Shown here one piece after another: positions 18,749-32,300 of a stretch of 64,000 nucleotides of DNA (the first letter of the stretch is position 1; the number at the start of each line of letters is the position of its first letter). The notes beneath the pieces were generated by a model. The model worked only from the letters and a program-made list of their open reading frames with translations. It did no database searches and was not told where the DNA came from. The DNA is from Bacteroidota bacterium. GTDB taxonomy: Bacteria; Bacteroidota; Bacteroidia; AKYH767-A; OLB10. The DNA lies in assembly GCA_016721435.1 (NCBI GenBank), contig JADKIC010000015.1:46640-110639 (forward strand). The letters run 5' to 3'. Both the position numbers and the translations under genes were made by a program.

Positions 18749-18861
18749 GAAAGGCTAGGTGTTGTAAATTGTTATCGCCTACTTTGTCTTATCGAAAACT
18801 TTTAATTTACGATGGATGTTACTTACGAAAACCTGAAAACTGGAAAACCGGAGTTTCTTAG

Positions 18862-18935
<74 letters not shown>

Positions 18936-19233
18936 ATAAAGCAAAATCCCGCGATGGGAAATGCAAAAGGGAGCGCAAAGGTATTAAAAAATGTTTTTGG
19001 AAGATGTTTTATTAATTTATTATTTAATTAATTGATAAACAATTACTTAAGTCTGTATAATTTTTTTTGCTAATTCCATCTGTAAACCTTTACTTTGGTA
19101 TTATGATTTGAAAGATGTTTGTTTATTTACCTAGGTAACCGAATAGTTTGCCAATAAATATTTTTCAATTCCAAAAATATATCGTAAATTACGCAGTGCC
19201 GGAGAAATTCCGGTTTGAATTATACAAGAGCAT

Positions 19234-22200
19234 ATGAAGAACAATTACCCAAAAAAACTCGTTAGGTTATTCGCAATAATCATATTTTCATTGCTTCAGG
19301 AAAGCACAATGGCGCAGTTGAATTATAGTTTTCAGTCGGCCGCGGAAACCTATCAACCTTTGATTGGCGGTACTACACTCATTACCGCTACTGATTCACT
19401 GAATAATACCACTTCATTAAACAGTTATGTGAGTACGCTGCCCATTGGTGTCATTCCATTTGTCTTTTATTATAACGGTTCAGGGTATACGAATTGCACT
19501 GTAAACTCTAATGGATATTTAACTTTTGGCACATCTGCTCCTACCAATGTGAATCCAATTTCTTCTGCCGCAAATTATGCCGGTGCATTGGCAGCATTTG
19601 GCCGGGATTTAATCGGTAACTATCGTATATCAAATTCCGGTGATCCTGATACCATTGCCAGCATTCGTTATGGTACAACCGGTGTTAGTCCGAATCGAAA
19701 GTTTGTGGTGGAATACAATAATTTTCGCCCAACATCTACCGTAGGGCAGGGAACAGGCCCTAACTTCAGTTTCCAGATTCGTTTAACAGAAGGAACAAAT
19801 AATATTGAATACATCTACGGTAATTTTGTGGGTTCTCCATGGCCGAGTGGCGGAGCGCAGGTGGGTTTAAGGAGTCAAAACAACACTGTTTTTTTTAACA
19901 GAGCAGTAGCCAGCGGACAGCCATGGGTGAATTCAACGCAGGGGCCAATAAATAATTCATTTTGTTTATATACTGCGGCTACACTACCTGTAAGTGGAAC
20001 CGTATACAGATTCCTGGCTCCGTGTCCCACACCAACCAGTCTTTCACTGGTGGATGCATTGCCCACTTCTGTAAAGTTGCGCTGGAATTCAGCAACAGGT
20101 CCCGGAGGATATCCCGGTTCCTCGTATACCGTGCAGTGGGGTCCGGCCGGCTTTGCTTTAGGTACAAGTACTACTGTAGTGACTACGGATACATTTTTAC
20201 TTTTAACCGGATTAACAACCGGTGCAAATTATGACTATTATGTGCAGCGTAATTGCACATCTACCGGTAATGGACTAAGTACCTACGCCGGACCAAAAAA
20301 CTTTACTACAGGTGGTCCTACCGAAGATTGCGATAATGCAGTACTGGTGCCAGTGGCTGCTAATCTTTCAGCCTGCTTGCCTACTTTAGTGACAAGCGGT
20401 GTTTCTCAAAATGGTCCGAACTCACTATGTTCTGATGCATTGGGAGGTAATCTTCCAAATGATGACAGATGGTATAAGTTCGTTGCTCCGGGAAATGGTA
20501 AAAGAATAGTGATCACAACCACCGCGGGCACAAATGGTGATTGGGTAATGGAAGTATGGAACTCCTGTCCAGGTACCGGTGGCTTTGCCTTCAAATGCAC
20601 AGATGATATCACCGGAGGTATGCCGGCCGATACAATTTGTCAGGATGAATATACTCCCGGTCAAACCTATTACGTGCGATTATGGACATATAGTCAAACA
20701 GCGACAGGAAATATGACATTTTGTGTCTATGAAGATGCACCCTGTCCGATAGCACCTTCATATGATATCTGTGATACACCTGCTGTTTTCCCGATTAGTG
20801 GGGTATTAAGCTGCCCCGGAAATGAATTGATTTTCTCCACGCTATTCGCAACACCCTCCGGTGTCGGTGGCAGTAATGGCGCACAACCAACTTGCGACGG
20901 AAGTCCGGCTTTGAATGATATTTTCCTGAAATTTAATTCAGGCGCTACAGGTACTTTTACACTTACCTTTAATGCCATCACAGCAACTGACCTTCGGGCT
21001 CAATTGTTATTCTCCTGTTCTGAATTTGAAATTCAATGTTTTAACCCGGCAAGTGGAACCCATACCATCACCGGATTAAACCCATCTGCTCCGTATATTT
21101 TAAGAGTATGGTCAGCGAATGGGCAGGGGGGGACATTCAGTGTCTGCGCGCAGGATGCCTGCGATGATGCTACCGCCCTACTTTCCGGATCTTCAACAAT
21201 ATGTTCAACCGGTGTCGCACAGCTAAGGGTGGATTTAACTGGTCTTCCCCCATGGAATGTAACTTATACAAACGGCGTTTCTAATTTTAACTTTAGTACT
21301 TCCACTACACCTCATTTTATTAATGTTTCACCAACTATTACTACATTCTATAATCTCGTTTCCGTTTCCAGTCCTTTGTGTAATGGGACGGTAGATGGAG
21401 TAGGTAGCGTGAATGTGGTGCCTCCCCCAACTGTAACGCTGGCGCCGTTTACTTCCAGTGTCTGCTCGAATCAGATTATTACCTTAACCGGGGATCTCCG
21501 GTCGGTGGAGCGTATTCAGGAACCGGAGTAAGCGGCAATCAATTTAACGGTGCTACGGCGGGCGTTGGTACGCATACCATTACCTATACATACGGTATCG
21601 GCAGCGGATGTTCGAGAAGCGCCTCGCGGCCTATAACGGTTATTCCCGGTCCTACGATTACTTCATTTTCTCCGTCGGTCGCACCTGTTGGATCAACAGT
21701 GACCATTACCGGCAGTGGTTTATTGAATGTGACCACCGTTCGATTTAATCTGACAAATGCTGTATCATTTACTATAGTCAATGCGACCACTATAACCGCT
21801 ATAGTTCCCGTTGGAGCGACAACAGGATTCATAACTTTGATCAACTCAAATACCTGCAGCGTACAAAGTACAACCACTTTTGGTGTAGGAAACCCTCCTG
21901 GCGCAGTGCTGAATATAAAGGCATATGTAGAAGGCTACTATATAGGTGGTGGTTTAATGAATGCTGTTGTTAATCCGGGAGTCTTACCGACGAAAGCAGA
22001 CACATTTCACCTGGAATTACGAAACCCGATTTCTCCGTATGGTCTGGTAGCTACCAGAACGGAGTTAGCGAATACCAACGGAACATTTTCTGTTTCCTTC
22101 ACCGGTTCATTCGTAGGTAATTCATACTATCTGGTTTTAAAAGGAAGAAATATCATTGAAACGTGGAGTAAAAATCCGGTTTTATTGCAATCCGGAAGTA

Positions 22201-22325
22201 ATACTTTTGATTTTTCAGTTCCGGGTGCCGCTATGTTAAGACCAAATCTAAATGGTTCAGGACCAAGCAATAATACAACACCTTCTCAAAGTGCTCCCTT
22301 AGATAAACCGGAACACCCTGAATAG
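19234..22325 (+). CDS. Large secreted FN3/IPT-domain protein, paralogue of the next gene (one frameshift)
   Basis: The merged protein of about 1,030 residues begins with a signal peptide (cleavage near MAQ, residue 27). An N-terminal region of about 250 residues is followed by a fibronectin type III domain (TPTSLSLVDALPTSVKLRW), two repeats of a secreted beta-sandwich (EDCDNAVLVPVAA; CPGNELIFSTLFATPSG), Ig-like strands, and an IPT/TIG domain (TITSFSPSVAPVGSTVTITG). It closes with a domain beginning LNIKAYVEGYYIGGG and a low-complexity Asn/Pro/Ser tail. No T9SS sorting domain is visible, unlike the paralogue downstream. The frame breaks in the G4 run near 21490-21493; adding one G restores LTGGSPVGGAYSGTGVS. 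It is probably a surface or secreted adhesin-like protein; no function is known. Confidence 0.8.
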
Positions 22326-22332
22326 GAAAAAA

Positions 22333-22376
22333 GGGTGATTTACCTATCAGTTTAGGTGAATCACCCATATTTTTTT
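22333..22376 (+). terminator. Rho-independent terminator between the tandem paralogues
   Basis: GGGTGATTTACCT (22333-22345) pairs with AGGTGAATCACCC (22354-22366) with a single G-U pair, followed by a run of seven Ts from 22370. Confidence 0.9.
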
Positions 22377-22397
22377 GATATTTTACCTTGATTTATT

Positions 22398-22426
22398 TTG
22401 AGAATTGACTTAGATTCTTATCTTTG
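22398..22426 (+). promoter_or_regulatory. Full Bacteroidota promoter, TTG-N18-TATCTTTG
   Basis: TTG at 22398-22400 is 18 bases from TATCTTTG at 22419-22426, a textbook -33/-7 pair. It sits between the terminator of the preceding gene and the ATG at 22479, so the second paralogue is separately transcribed and the longer open frame from 22398 is not the true start. Confidence 0.75.
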
Positions 22427-22478
22427 TTTTTGTGACGTTTTATATGGTCACTACACAATTAGACAAAACACACCCAAA

Positions 22479-25400
22479 ATGAATAGAAAAATTTACTCAG
22501 CAATTAATTGGATTACGCTGACTGTACTGATGGTATCATTATCATCAACAGCGGTTAATTCACAGGTAAGTGCCTACAATTTCCAGCAGTCTACCGGCTC
22601 TTATTCGGAAATTACCGGAGGTACCGTCGTCGCAACTGCAACAGGAACAACTGGCGCAGCATCATTAGATGATGTAATTTATGATTTACCTGCAGGAACA
22701 ATTCCGTTTAGTTTCAGCTTTAACAGTGTTGCCTATACGGGATGTAAGATCAGCACGAATGGTTTTATTACCTTTCGTACGACCGCTCCTTCTGCAAACG
22801 GTTCAACAACCGGCTATACACCACTTTCGGCGACAACAGCTTATAGCGGAGCCGCATCACCGTTAGGAAGAAATCTCAACGCCTATTTTTTTGCAGGTTC
22901 TCCTGCAACAACCGGGGAAATCAGATATCAAACATTGGGCTCAACACCTAATCGTACTTTTGTGATTCAGTGGAAAAATTTTAAAACTTTTAATACCAGT
23001 GGTGCTACTTTTGGTCCGGTATTGAATTTCCAGGTACGATTATCAGAGTCAAGTAATGCAGTTGAATTTAAATACAATTGCAGCGGATCCTTTGCCAGCA
23101 GCCCTTCACAGGTTGGATTACGAGGTCCCAGCAATGCTTTCCCGTCAAATATCAATAACAGAAGTGTTGTCAATGGTGTAAATACCTGGATCAGCTCAGC
23201 CGCCGGTACTTCTAATGCCTCTACCTGTGAATTAATCACTTCTACATTACCTCCGTCAGGGTTAAGTTATCAATTTGCTCCATCTGCATGTCCAGCTCCG
23301 CAAAATGTTGCGGCCACCAATGCTACGCAGAACTCCGCTCAGTTGACCTGGACAAGTTCCGGTGGCGGAGGTACTTTTACAGTGGAGTATGGCTTGTCCG
23401 GTTTTTCTCTTGGTTCCGGTACTGTATTGTCAAATGTTAGTTCAGGTGTAACTGTAACCGGACTAGTGCCTACAACCAATTATCAGTTTTATGTTAAGCA
23501 GGTATGTGGTGCTAATGGTAATAGCTCTAATGTAGGTCCGGTAAATTTTGCAACCGGAGGACCCGGAGAAGATTGCGCCACAGCGACGCTTATAAGCGTG
23601 GCGAATAATCTGGGTGCTTGTAATTTTACTACTGTGAATAGTGGTGTATCTCCCAACGGTCCCAATGCAGTATGTTCAGATTTTAATGGAAATGGTGCCA
23701 ATGATGATAAATGGCTAAAATTCGTCGCTCCTTCGGGAGGTAACAAGCTCATTATTACAACCACTGCAGGTACTGTGAATGACTGGGTAATGGAAGTATG
23801 GAATGGTTGTCCGGGTAGTGGAAACATGATGAAGTGTTCCGATGATGTGAATGGTGGAATGCCGGAAATTACATTGTGTCAGAATGAATACACTGCAGGT
23901 CAAACATATTATGTGCGCATTTGGACTTACAGTACAACTGCAGTAGGCTCTGCTAATCTTTGTGTTTACAAAGCAACGGCCTGTCCTTTACCTCCGGTAA
24001 ATGATGAATGTATTTCTGCAGTCAGGTTGACTGTAAATCCTCCCCTTGCTTGTCCCTCTTCCGCTACTACGCAAAGCACTTCTTTCGCCACACCCAATAC
24101 AGATGGAGCTACGTGTGATGGAGGAACAAAAAGAGATGTTTGGTTTGTATTCAATACCGGAAATTTTGGTGATATCAGAATGACGATTTCTCCGGGAACT
24201 GCTACAACACTTAAAGCACAGTTATTATTTGAATGTGTGGGTTTTGAAATTGGATGTTATTCTCCGGCAAATGGTACCTATACTTTTACCGGCTTAAATC
24301 CACAGGCAGATTACATCATCCGTGTATGGTCAGATACTTTAACGGCAGGAACATTTAGTATTTGTCTTGCAGATATTTGTTCAAGTCCTACAGCGGCTTT
24401 TGGTGCCAATCAATCAGTTTGTACCGGGCAAACGGCGGGTTTACCTGTTAACTTTACCGGTGTTCCTCCATTTAATTTTACCTATCAGAATAATACTACA
24501 GGACAGAATTTTCCGGTTACTACTTCATCGAATCCTTATTTCATTCAACTGAACCCTGCTACTACGACTTCTTATACGTTGATTAGTATGTCAGATGCGG
24601 CCTGTAATGGAACAGCGAGTGGTGTAGCTACCGTTACCGTTGTGGCACCTCAAACCGTTTCACAATCTCCTTTTACACCTGTTTGTTCAAATAGTGCACT
24701 GGTGAATTTATCCGGAGGATCTCCTGCAGGTGGTGTATATAGTGGTACGGGTGTATCTGCAGGCAAGTTCAATCCAGCTGTAGGGACCCAAACGATCACC
24801 TATACCGTAACTTTCGCTCCCGGATGTACCGGTTCCGCAAATCAGGTTTTTACAGTTAACCCTCAACCAAATGTTACGCTGAATACTTTGGGATCAGCTT
24901 GTTTAACTGCTACTCCATTTACATTAACCGGAGGAACGCCAGGCGGGGCATTTATTCCGGTTCAGGAGTGAGTAATAATATTTTTAATCCCGCTACAGCA
25001 GGATTGGGAACCAAGGTTATTACATATACTTATACAACAGCTGCCGGTTGTTCCAATTCCGACACAGCTTTAATCACAGTAATTACCTGCTCCAATTGTA
25101 GCAATCCTCCAATCGCCAACGCAGGTCCTGATCGTGCTTCATGTAATGGAAATGGCGTTAACCTTGGAGGTTCAATATCGGGCGGAGCCAATTCTGCACA
25201 GTGGTCAGGTGGAGCAGGTTCATTCGCTCCCAATACTACTACCTTAACAGCTTCCTATACCCCAACCGCTGGTGAAATATCCGCCGGTCAACCTATCCTT
25301 CTATTCTTAACAACCAATGACCCGGATGGGGCAGGACCATGTATCGCAGATCGTGATACCATGATCGTTACTTTCCAGAATCCTTTGATTCAGCAAACCA

Positions 25401-26742
25401 TGACTGGAGTTACAGGTGTTTGCCGCCCGGTAAATGGTGTAACCTATTCTGTCCCTTCACAAGCAGGTGTAAATTATTCCTGGACAGTACCCACTAACGT
25501 TGTTATTGCAAGTGGTCAGGGTACCAATGCAATTTCGGCGAATTGGCCCTCATCAGGTCAGGCAGGAGATGTTTGTGTGACCATTTCTAATGGTTGTGGT
25601 ACCCAGCAAATTTGTAAAAACGTTAAATTACGTTCTGCCATAGCTGCAGCTCCGAATTCTATAAAAGGTTTTAATGCCGCTTGCAGAAACGAAGTGCTGA
25701 CTTATTCTTGTACAAAAGTTGGTTCCGCTGACTGGTATATCTGGACTCCGCCGGTTGGAGCAACTATAAATGGCTCTGCTTCTAATTTCATAACACCTGA
25801 TACGTTTGTGGTAGTGACTTTCGGGGCAGCTTATACAGGAGATACATTACGTGTGAGAGTCGAAATTGCGCAGGTCAAAGCACTGCGCAAACGAAATACC
25901 GCATTAGCAGAAAGACTACTGTTCCCGGTACTGCCGGCGCAATAACAGGTGAAGCTAACGGATTGTGTGGAAAGGATTTTGAATATTCTATCAAACCTAC
26001 CTTTGGAGCAACAAGCTATCGCTGGAGAACAAATGTTGCAGGTGCTTTAATTAATGGGCTTCCTTCCCCGATAATAACAACAGATACTTTTGTGGTTATT
26101 ACCTGGCCTTCCTCTTTTGGAGCAACTGGAACATTATATGTTGCAGCAAGAAACGCTTGCGGACAAGGAACTGAAAGATCAAAAACCGTTAAAGGAAAAA
26201 CTGCAATACCCGGAACTATAACCGGCCCATTATCAGTATGTACCAATGCGACTGCAACGTATTCTATCAGTTCGTTGGCAGGTGCAACAAATTACAAATG
26301 GGTAGTTCCTTCGGCGATTACGATTCAATCAGGTCAGGGTACAACAACTATTAATGTTAAATTTAACACTTCAACAACGGCTAAAGATATAAAGGTAAGG
26401 GGTGAAAATGCTTGTGGAAATTCTTCCTATAAAAAGGTCACTGTTCAGCCTGTTGTTTGTCCACGATTGGGTGAAGAAACCATCAGCAATATTTTTGGGG
26501 TGGATGCTTATCCTAATCCGGCAACAGATAACCTGAATATTACATTTGAATCATCAACGTATGAAAATTATACCATAAGTTTATTGGACATGACCGGGCG
26601 TATGGTTAGGACGGATAGATTCGCTGCTGCTGAAGGACTGAATAATCTGATCTGGAATATGAGTGAATATCATTCCGGAGTTTATTTGCTGGTCGTTCAG
26701 GGCAATGAAGGAAGGAGTACTTTAAGAGTAGTGGTAGAGTAA
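22479..26742 (+). CDS. Giant FN3/PKD-like surface protein with T9SS type A sorting domain (two frameshifts)
   Basis: The merged protein of about 1,420 residues has a signal peptide (MNRKIYSAINWITL, cleavage near NSQ), the same N-terminal block, FN3 domain and CXGXXMXXWN-type sandwich as its neighbour at 19234, several Ig/PKD-like domains (PIANAGPDRASCNGNGVNLG; three PGTAGAITG/FEYSI-type repeats near the end), and a C-terminal type A sorting domain (AYPNPATDNLNITFESS ... GVYLLVVQG). The sorting domain sends it through the T9SS to the cell surface. Frames break in the G4 run at about 24943-24946 (TPGGGIYSGSGVS restored) and near 25854 (a G lost). The ATG at 22479 is chosen because it gives the signal peptide and follows the promoter at 22398. 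The role is probably adhesion or matrix; the ligand is unknown. Confidence 0.87.
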
Positions 26743-26759
26743 TATCATTTCTTAATTAT

Positions 26760-26803
26760 AACTAAAAGAGGCTGTCATGATTTCATGACAGCCTCTTTTA
26801 GTT
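26760..26803. terminator. Bidirectional terminator between convergent genes
   Basis: A perfect 21-bp stem (26760-26780 and 26783-26803) with a two-base loop contains AAAAGAGGCTGTCATGA and its complement. T-rich arms on both strands serve the T9SS gene and the convergent GH31 gene. Confidence 0.92.
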
Positions 26804-26823
26804 ATTCATCTCGTTTCGAGTAA

Positions 26824-29214
26824 TTATACCTTCAGAGAAATCTCCTTGAAGTTTGCAGTTGCTTTGAATTTAATGACACCCAAATGCGAGTAGCGTTTAG
26901 TGATGCGGTGCGTCTTTCCATCTACTTCAAATTCATTGATGTTTTCAGGAACCCCATGTAAAATAATTTTATAGTGCGCATAGCTTGGTTCAAAATTTCC
27001 ACTTACTGTTTGGAATATTTTGAAGACACCTCTTTTTAAGGTCACTACGAATTTTTTAATATTGAATTGTCCGTTGCGATATCCGTAATAATCTCCAGCA
27101 TCCTCGTAGATATGACTCGTCTGAACAGTTTTAGTAAAGTAGATATGGAGCGTTAATTCGGTAATTGGAATTTCTCCTACATATTGCATCTTCGGATAAT
27201 TAGGAATAACGGAACCTTCCTTGACAAAGAGTGGCATGGTATCCACAGGTGCATCTACTTCAATCTCCTTGCCGCCCGTTTCCAGTTCATCATCCCAGAA
27301 ATTATACCAGCGTCCTTTTGGAAGGTAAAGCAATCGGGTATCTGCTCCGGGAGATGTACAGGACATACCAGAATTTTATCTCCAAACATATACTGGTCAG
27401 TTCTACAGTGACTCTGTATCGGTTTGATCATGCATGATGAGCGGGCGTACCATAGGAATTCCATAGGTGGAGTGCTGCCAGAAAGTAGTGTAGATATAGG
27501 GCAGCAACTGGTAACGCAGCAGAATATATTTCTTAGCTATAAATTCAAATTTACTGCCATATGACCAGGGCTCCTGCGGTTCAGCACCGGGATCGTTACC
27601 GGCAGAATGCGTTCTGATGAATGGATGAAAGGTCGCCATCTGCACCCATCGTACGTATAATTCACCATCAGGATTTCCAATGAATCCGCCTACATCTGAT
27701 CCTGCAAAAGATATCCCCGACATGCATAATCGCTGAATCTGCATATTGGCAATCCAGAGATGCTCCCAGGTTGCTATATTATCGCCTGTCCATACAGAAC
27801 TGAAGCGCTGTGCACCGGAATAACAGGAACGGGTGATGACAAAAGGCCGGTTGGGGTAAAGGAATTTCCGGATACCATCATATGTCGCTCTGGCCATCTG
27901 CATGCCGTAAATATTATGTGCCTTACGATGACTGCAAGGATCACCATCAAAATTATGTCGTACGTCTTCCGGGAAGGTGCCGATCTCGAACACAGCAGGT
28001 TCATTCATGTCATTCCAAACTCCCCGAACACCCATTCGAATCATTTCTTCGAATAAGCCACTCCACCATCTTCGTACTTCCGGATTGGTATAATCAGGAA
28101 AATTACAGGCACCCGGCCAAACATCGCCTTCCATGAATTCTCCATCGGCTCGCTTGCAGAAATATCCGTTCTTTAGTCCTTCCTGGTACACCCAGTATTC
28201 CGGATCTATTTTAATTCCCGGATCAATAATGACGATAGTTTTAAATCCTTTCTCTGCCAAATCACCCATTAACTTGGCCGGTTTTGGAAATCCTTCCTTG
28301 CTCCAGGTGAAGCAGCGGAATCCTTCCATATAGTCGATGTCTAGGTAGATAGCATCACAGGGAATTCCCCTGTCACGAAACTCTTGCGCAATTTCACGTA
28401 CCTGCTTTTCCGGGTAGTAACTCCATTTGCATTGATGATAGCCCAAAGCCCACATGGGTGGCATCTCCGGAGTACCCGTAAGGCCGGCATATTGTTCTAC
28501 AACATTCATCAATTCCGGTCCATAAATGAAATAGTAATTCATTTCCCCGCCACGGGCCCAGAAACTGCAGACATCAAATTGTTCTTTTCCAAAATCGAAA
28601 ATGCTCCTGAAAGTATTGTCAAAGAAAATTCCATAGCCGATGTCGTGATGAAGTCCCAGATAAAAAGGAATGTTTTTATAAATGGGATCCTGATCTTTTT
28701 TAAAACCATACGTATCGGCACCATAGTTCTCAATCCGCTTTCCACGCAGATTTAACTCCATAGGTTTGTCGCCCATACCGAAAAACACCTCGCCGTCTTG
28801 TATTTTCTTGGAGCAGTAGTTGATTTTGCCGCCCTTCTTGATATAGTGCTGCCAGTGAAAACCAAGCTCGTCTTCACTAATCACATTGTACTTCCTGTCG
28901 AGTATAGTAACTTTTAAAGATTTTTTATAAATCTGAACCACCAAATGGTCTGTCATAAGATCGAATTTATGGCGATCCTTATACACGGAAAGGTTAGCGT
29001 TTTGTATGGTTAAATTCTCGACAAGGGCATAAGAGAAATCCCGTTGGAATCTACCGTCCGGGGCATATCGAAACCTTACAATTTTATCCGAAAAGACTTT
29101 TACTTCAAGTACAGTATCTGTGGCATAGAAATAAAAAGTTTGACCCTCTTGTACATATTTCGTAATATCAGCAGGGAAATACTTGATAGAGTACTTGTCT
29201 TTTTTAATTTCCAT
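26824..29214 (-). CDS. GH31 alpha-glucosidase (frameshifts near 27.4 kb)
   Basis: GH31 enzymes release glucose from the non-reducing ends of alpha-glucans. The merged protein of about 797 residues has the N-terminal beta-sandwich, then the barrel with PPMWALGYHQCKWSYYPE, GIPCDAIYLDIDYMEG, the nucleophile motif GVWNDMNEP, the acid-base region WTGDNIATWEHL, ISFAGSDVGGF and HPFIRTHSA. The C-terminal part (PKGRWYNFWDD) is in another frame. The break is double: near 27405 two bases seem lost (SLYRTDQYMFG restored) and near 27358 one base (VTSPGADTRLLY). No signal peptide is seen, so it is probably cytoplasmic and acts on imported oligosaccharides or storage glucan. There is no susCD pair nearby, so it is not part of a visible polysaccharide locus. 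Confidence 0.92.
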
Positions 29215-29345
29215 AATCCATTTTGTTTAAAGACAAAATTGCGTTTCAGTTTGAAGTGATTGGCTAAAAACGAATGTTCTTATTCACGCTGCACTGTTAA
29301 TAGCCGGCAATTTTATACGTCTAAAACAAAATTTTGTTCAATTCA

Positions 29346-32300
29346 TTAGTGAAGTATCATTAATCTGATGCTTTCTGAAAAGGTAGCATTCGTTATTCTG
29401 ATCAGAAAGAGGCCTTCAGCGTAGTCGGAAATATTGATCATCACTTGGTTTTGACCTGACGGAATGCTGCTTTCTTCCATCAACCGACCGTCTAAGGCAA
29501 AGAGTTGAATAAGAGACTTGGATTCTGCAGGACTTCTGAATGAAAGAGTTATAGTCTCCGTTGCCGGATTTGGAAACAGGCTGATTTTATTTTTTTCAAA
29601 AGAGGATTCCGTTAAATCTGTACAGCTTGTAAGAATGATATTGCCTGTAGCACTTGCGGAGCAGCCATTCGGGGCTTCATAGTAGTAATCGTAAAGATAT
29701 TGTCCTGTATTGCTTCCAAATGGATCGAAGTTACCATTATAGATTCCGGTTCCGTAATAAACTCCTCCGTTGGGAAGCGCCCCGTTTAGAGTGTAGGGGA
29801 GCTGATGGGTACAAATGATGAGATTGTTGGCAGAAACGACAGGGACGGGAAGGAGATTTAAATTTGCATCATTACTGGTGATGCAACCACTCATTTGACA
29901 TCGAAATACGTTGTTCTGCATAGATGAGGAAGTTTGACTGAGATGAAGTGTCGGGCTGTTTACTCCTGAATAGGGTGGGAGCGGAGGGACGGGTGCCCAA
30001 CCTGTGCCGGTATTCATTTCCCAATGGTAATAGAGAAAACTTCCGCTGCCTAATGCTGTGAAAGAAATGCTGTCCCCTTCACAAATAGTACTGCTTACCG
30101 GCTGGGTGATTATAGTTGGTGAAGGGGATAATATCAACTCTCCATTGTTAGAGGAACTGGATCCGGGCGAACAAAGACCCGAAATATTGCACCGGTACAA
30201 ATAATTATTATAAGATGCAGGTATATTCAAGAGTTGAAGTTCGTCTGCATTTGCTCCACTATAATTTGGTCCGTTAATTACCGGGGTAAATCCGCTGCCG
30301 TTATCTTCTTCCCATTGGTAGCTTATTCCTGCACCCGCAACAAATACATTGAATTGTGCATTCCCTCCATCACAAAAAGGTTCCTGTGTAAGTATACTTG
30401 CCGTTACCGGCTCCCCATTTACAACTAATGCCACACTGTCGGTGAACAAACAAGTTCCAATCCTACATCGGTAAATGAATCCATCCATATTCGCTGCGGT
30501 GAAATTCACGATAAGGCTGGAGGTATTCACGCCGGTGTACTGACTACCGTTACTAATCGTACTGAATACCCCAAACCCAGTATTTACTTGCCATTGATAG
30601 CTTAATCCGGATCCGGCTGCTGTGAGCGCGAATGATGCGGCTTGCCCGCTGCAAACAGTAGTTGAAACGGGTTGGCCTGTAACCGTCGCCGTAATGGCAT
30701 TTATTGTTAAAGTTCCAAAATTGGATAAGGTGATACCGCAACTGTTACTTACTTGGCATCTATACCGGTATCCGCTCATCAACGGAATTGGACTGGTGAT
30801 GAGGAGCATTGCATTGTTTACATCCTGATACGTTGCATCATTATTTAAATTGGTGTAAAAACCTGCTCCACTCTGATCCACCTGCCATTGGTAACTCAGT
30901 GAATCACCCTCAGCTCCTATATAAAATCCTGTACTCTGGCCTTGACATGCATTTTGATTTGCCGGCTGGAGGGTAATGTTTGCCCGCTGAAGAATGGTAA
31001 AGTAATTGGTGCAGGCAGCAGCAAGTAAATAAGGAGAAGAACTTACAATTCTTACCTTGTATTCTGTTCCTGTTGGCAGACTATCAGGAAGAAGTCCGTT
31101 TAGTGTGACTGACGAAGCAATACTCGTTAAGGAATCGAGAATAACAGGATTTAGAAAACGTCCAAAGCGATCCGATAACTGCAGGTAGTATTTGTTGCCC
31201 GCATTTAAAGCTACTGTACTCAAGGCTGTAACAGCTATTATTGATCCGGTACAAACGCTGGATGAAGGTGCATTTGTAATCGTGATTTCCGGCTCTATCG
31301 TTCTTTTCCATGCTGAAAATTCCTGACTACCTGCGTAGAGGACATTACCATCTGCAAAAAGATTTTCTATCTGGCCCATATATTCCGGAAATCCATCATT
31401 CCAGGGATGAAATGTTTTACCGAGATTATCACTGAAATAAACACCATTGTATCCGGCAGACCAAATAAAATCATTCGCATAAATAAAATCAATGACAGAA
31501 GCATTCTGATAAATATTTCGCCATAAACTATCTTCAGTTGTTCTTCTGTAAATGCCCAGGGTGCTGTTGGCAACGAGTGTATTTCCTATGCTGAGAATTG
31601 ATGATATTAACCCATTACTTTGTAATCCCTGACTGAAATTTGTCCAGGGTGCTCCCGGATAATCCATTTTGTAAATGCTGCTGTTTACTCCTGCATAAGC
31701 ACTTTCTCCCATCACTCCCACAGAGTAGACCGTACCATTCACCGGAATTCCTGAACTGTAAATATTCCAGCTTTGTCCTAAGTCATCACTGTAAACCACA
31801 TTATTTCCGGATGGTGCAATGATAGAAGTGCCATATTTTGCAATGTCATTGTTGGGTATTGGCGCAACTAAAGGACTGGTCCATGTTTGTCCGTCATCGG
31901 TAGAAGTGTACATCGTATAACTGGACGGTATGATAATCGTATTGTTGATTTTAATACCATTCCTGTATAATCCTTGTTGATTGACAATGCTGGTATTCGT
32001 CCATGTTGCTCCACCGTTTTGCGTTCTTTTTAAGCCGGAGTAGAAACCCGATCCGGCAAGAACCAGATTGTTGTCAGCCCATCCTATGGTAGTTCTCGCT
32101 CTGGTGATGTTTCCATTTCTGGGTAGCCAGTTTCCTCCGGCAATGGGACAACTGAAAATTCCCTCTGCAGACGCCGCGAAAAGCGATGTGCCATCTTGTG
32201 TGAGCATCCATGGAAGACTATAGCCATAGTATCCGCTTCCGAAGACATTCCAGTTGCTTTGACCCAGCGTTGAAGAGTAGATGCCATTGTTGTATAAGCC

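Noticed and set aside
19234..26742. Non-ribosomal or polyketide megasynthase
   Set aside because: The very long frames are secreted beta-sandwich repeats with signal peptides and a T9SS domain; no carrier or condensation motifs are present.
27255..27464. Separate small gene inside the GH31 region
   Set aside because: It contains the missing GH31 segment RTDQYMFGDKILVCPV and merely marks the double frameshift.
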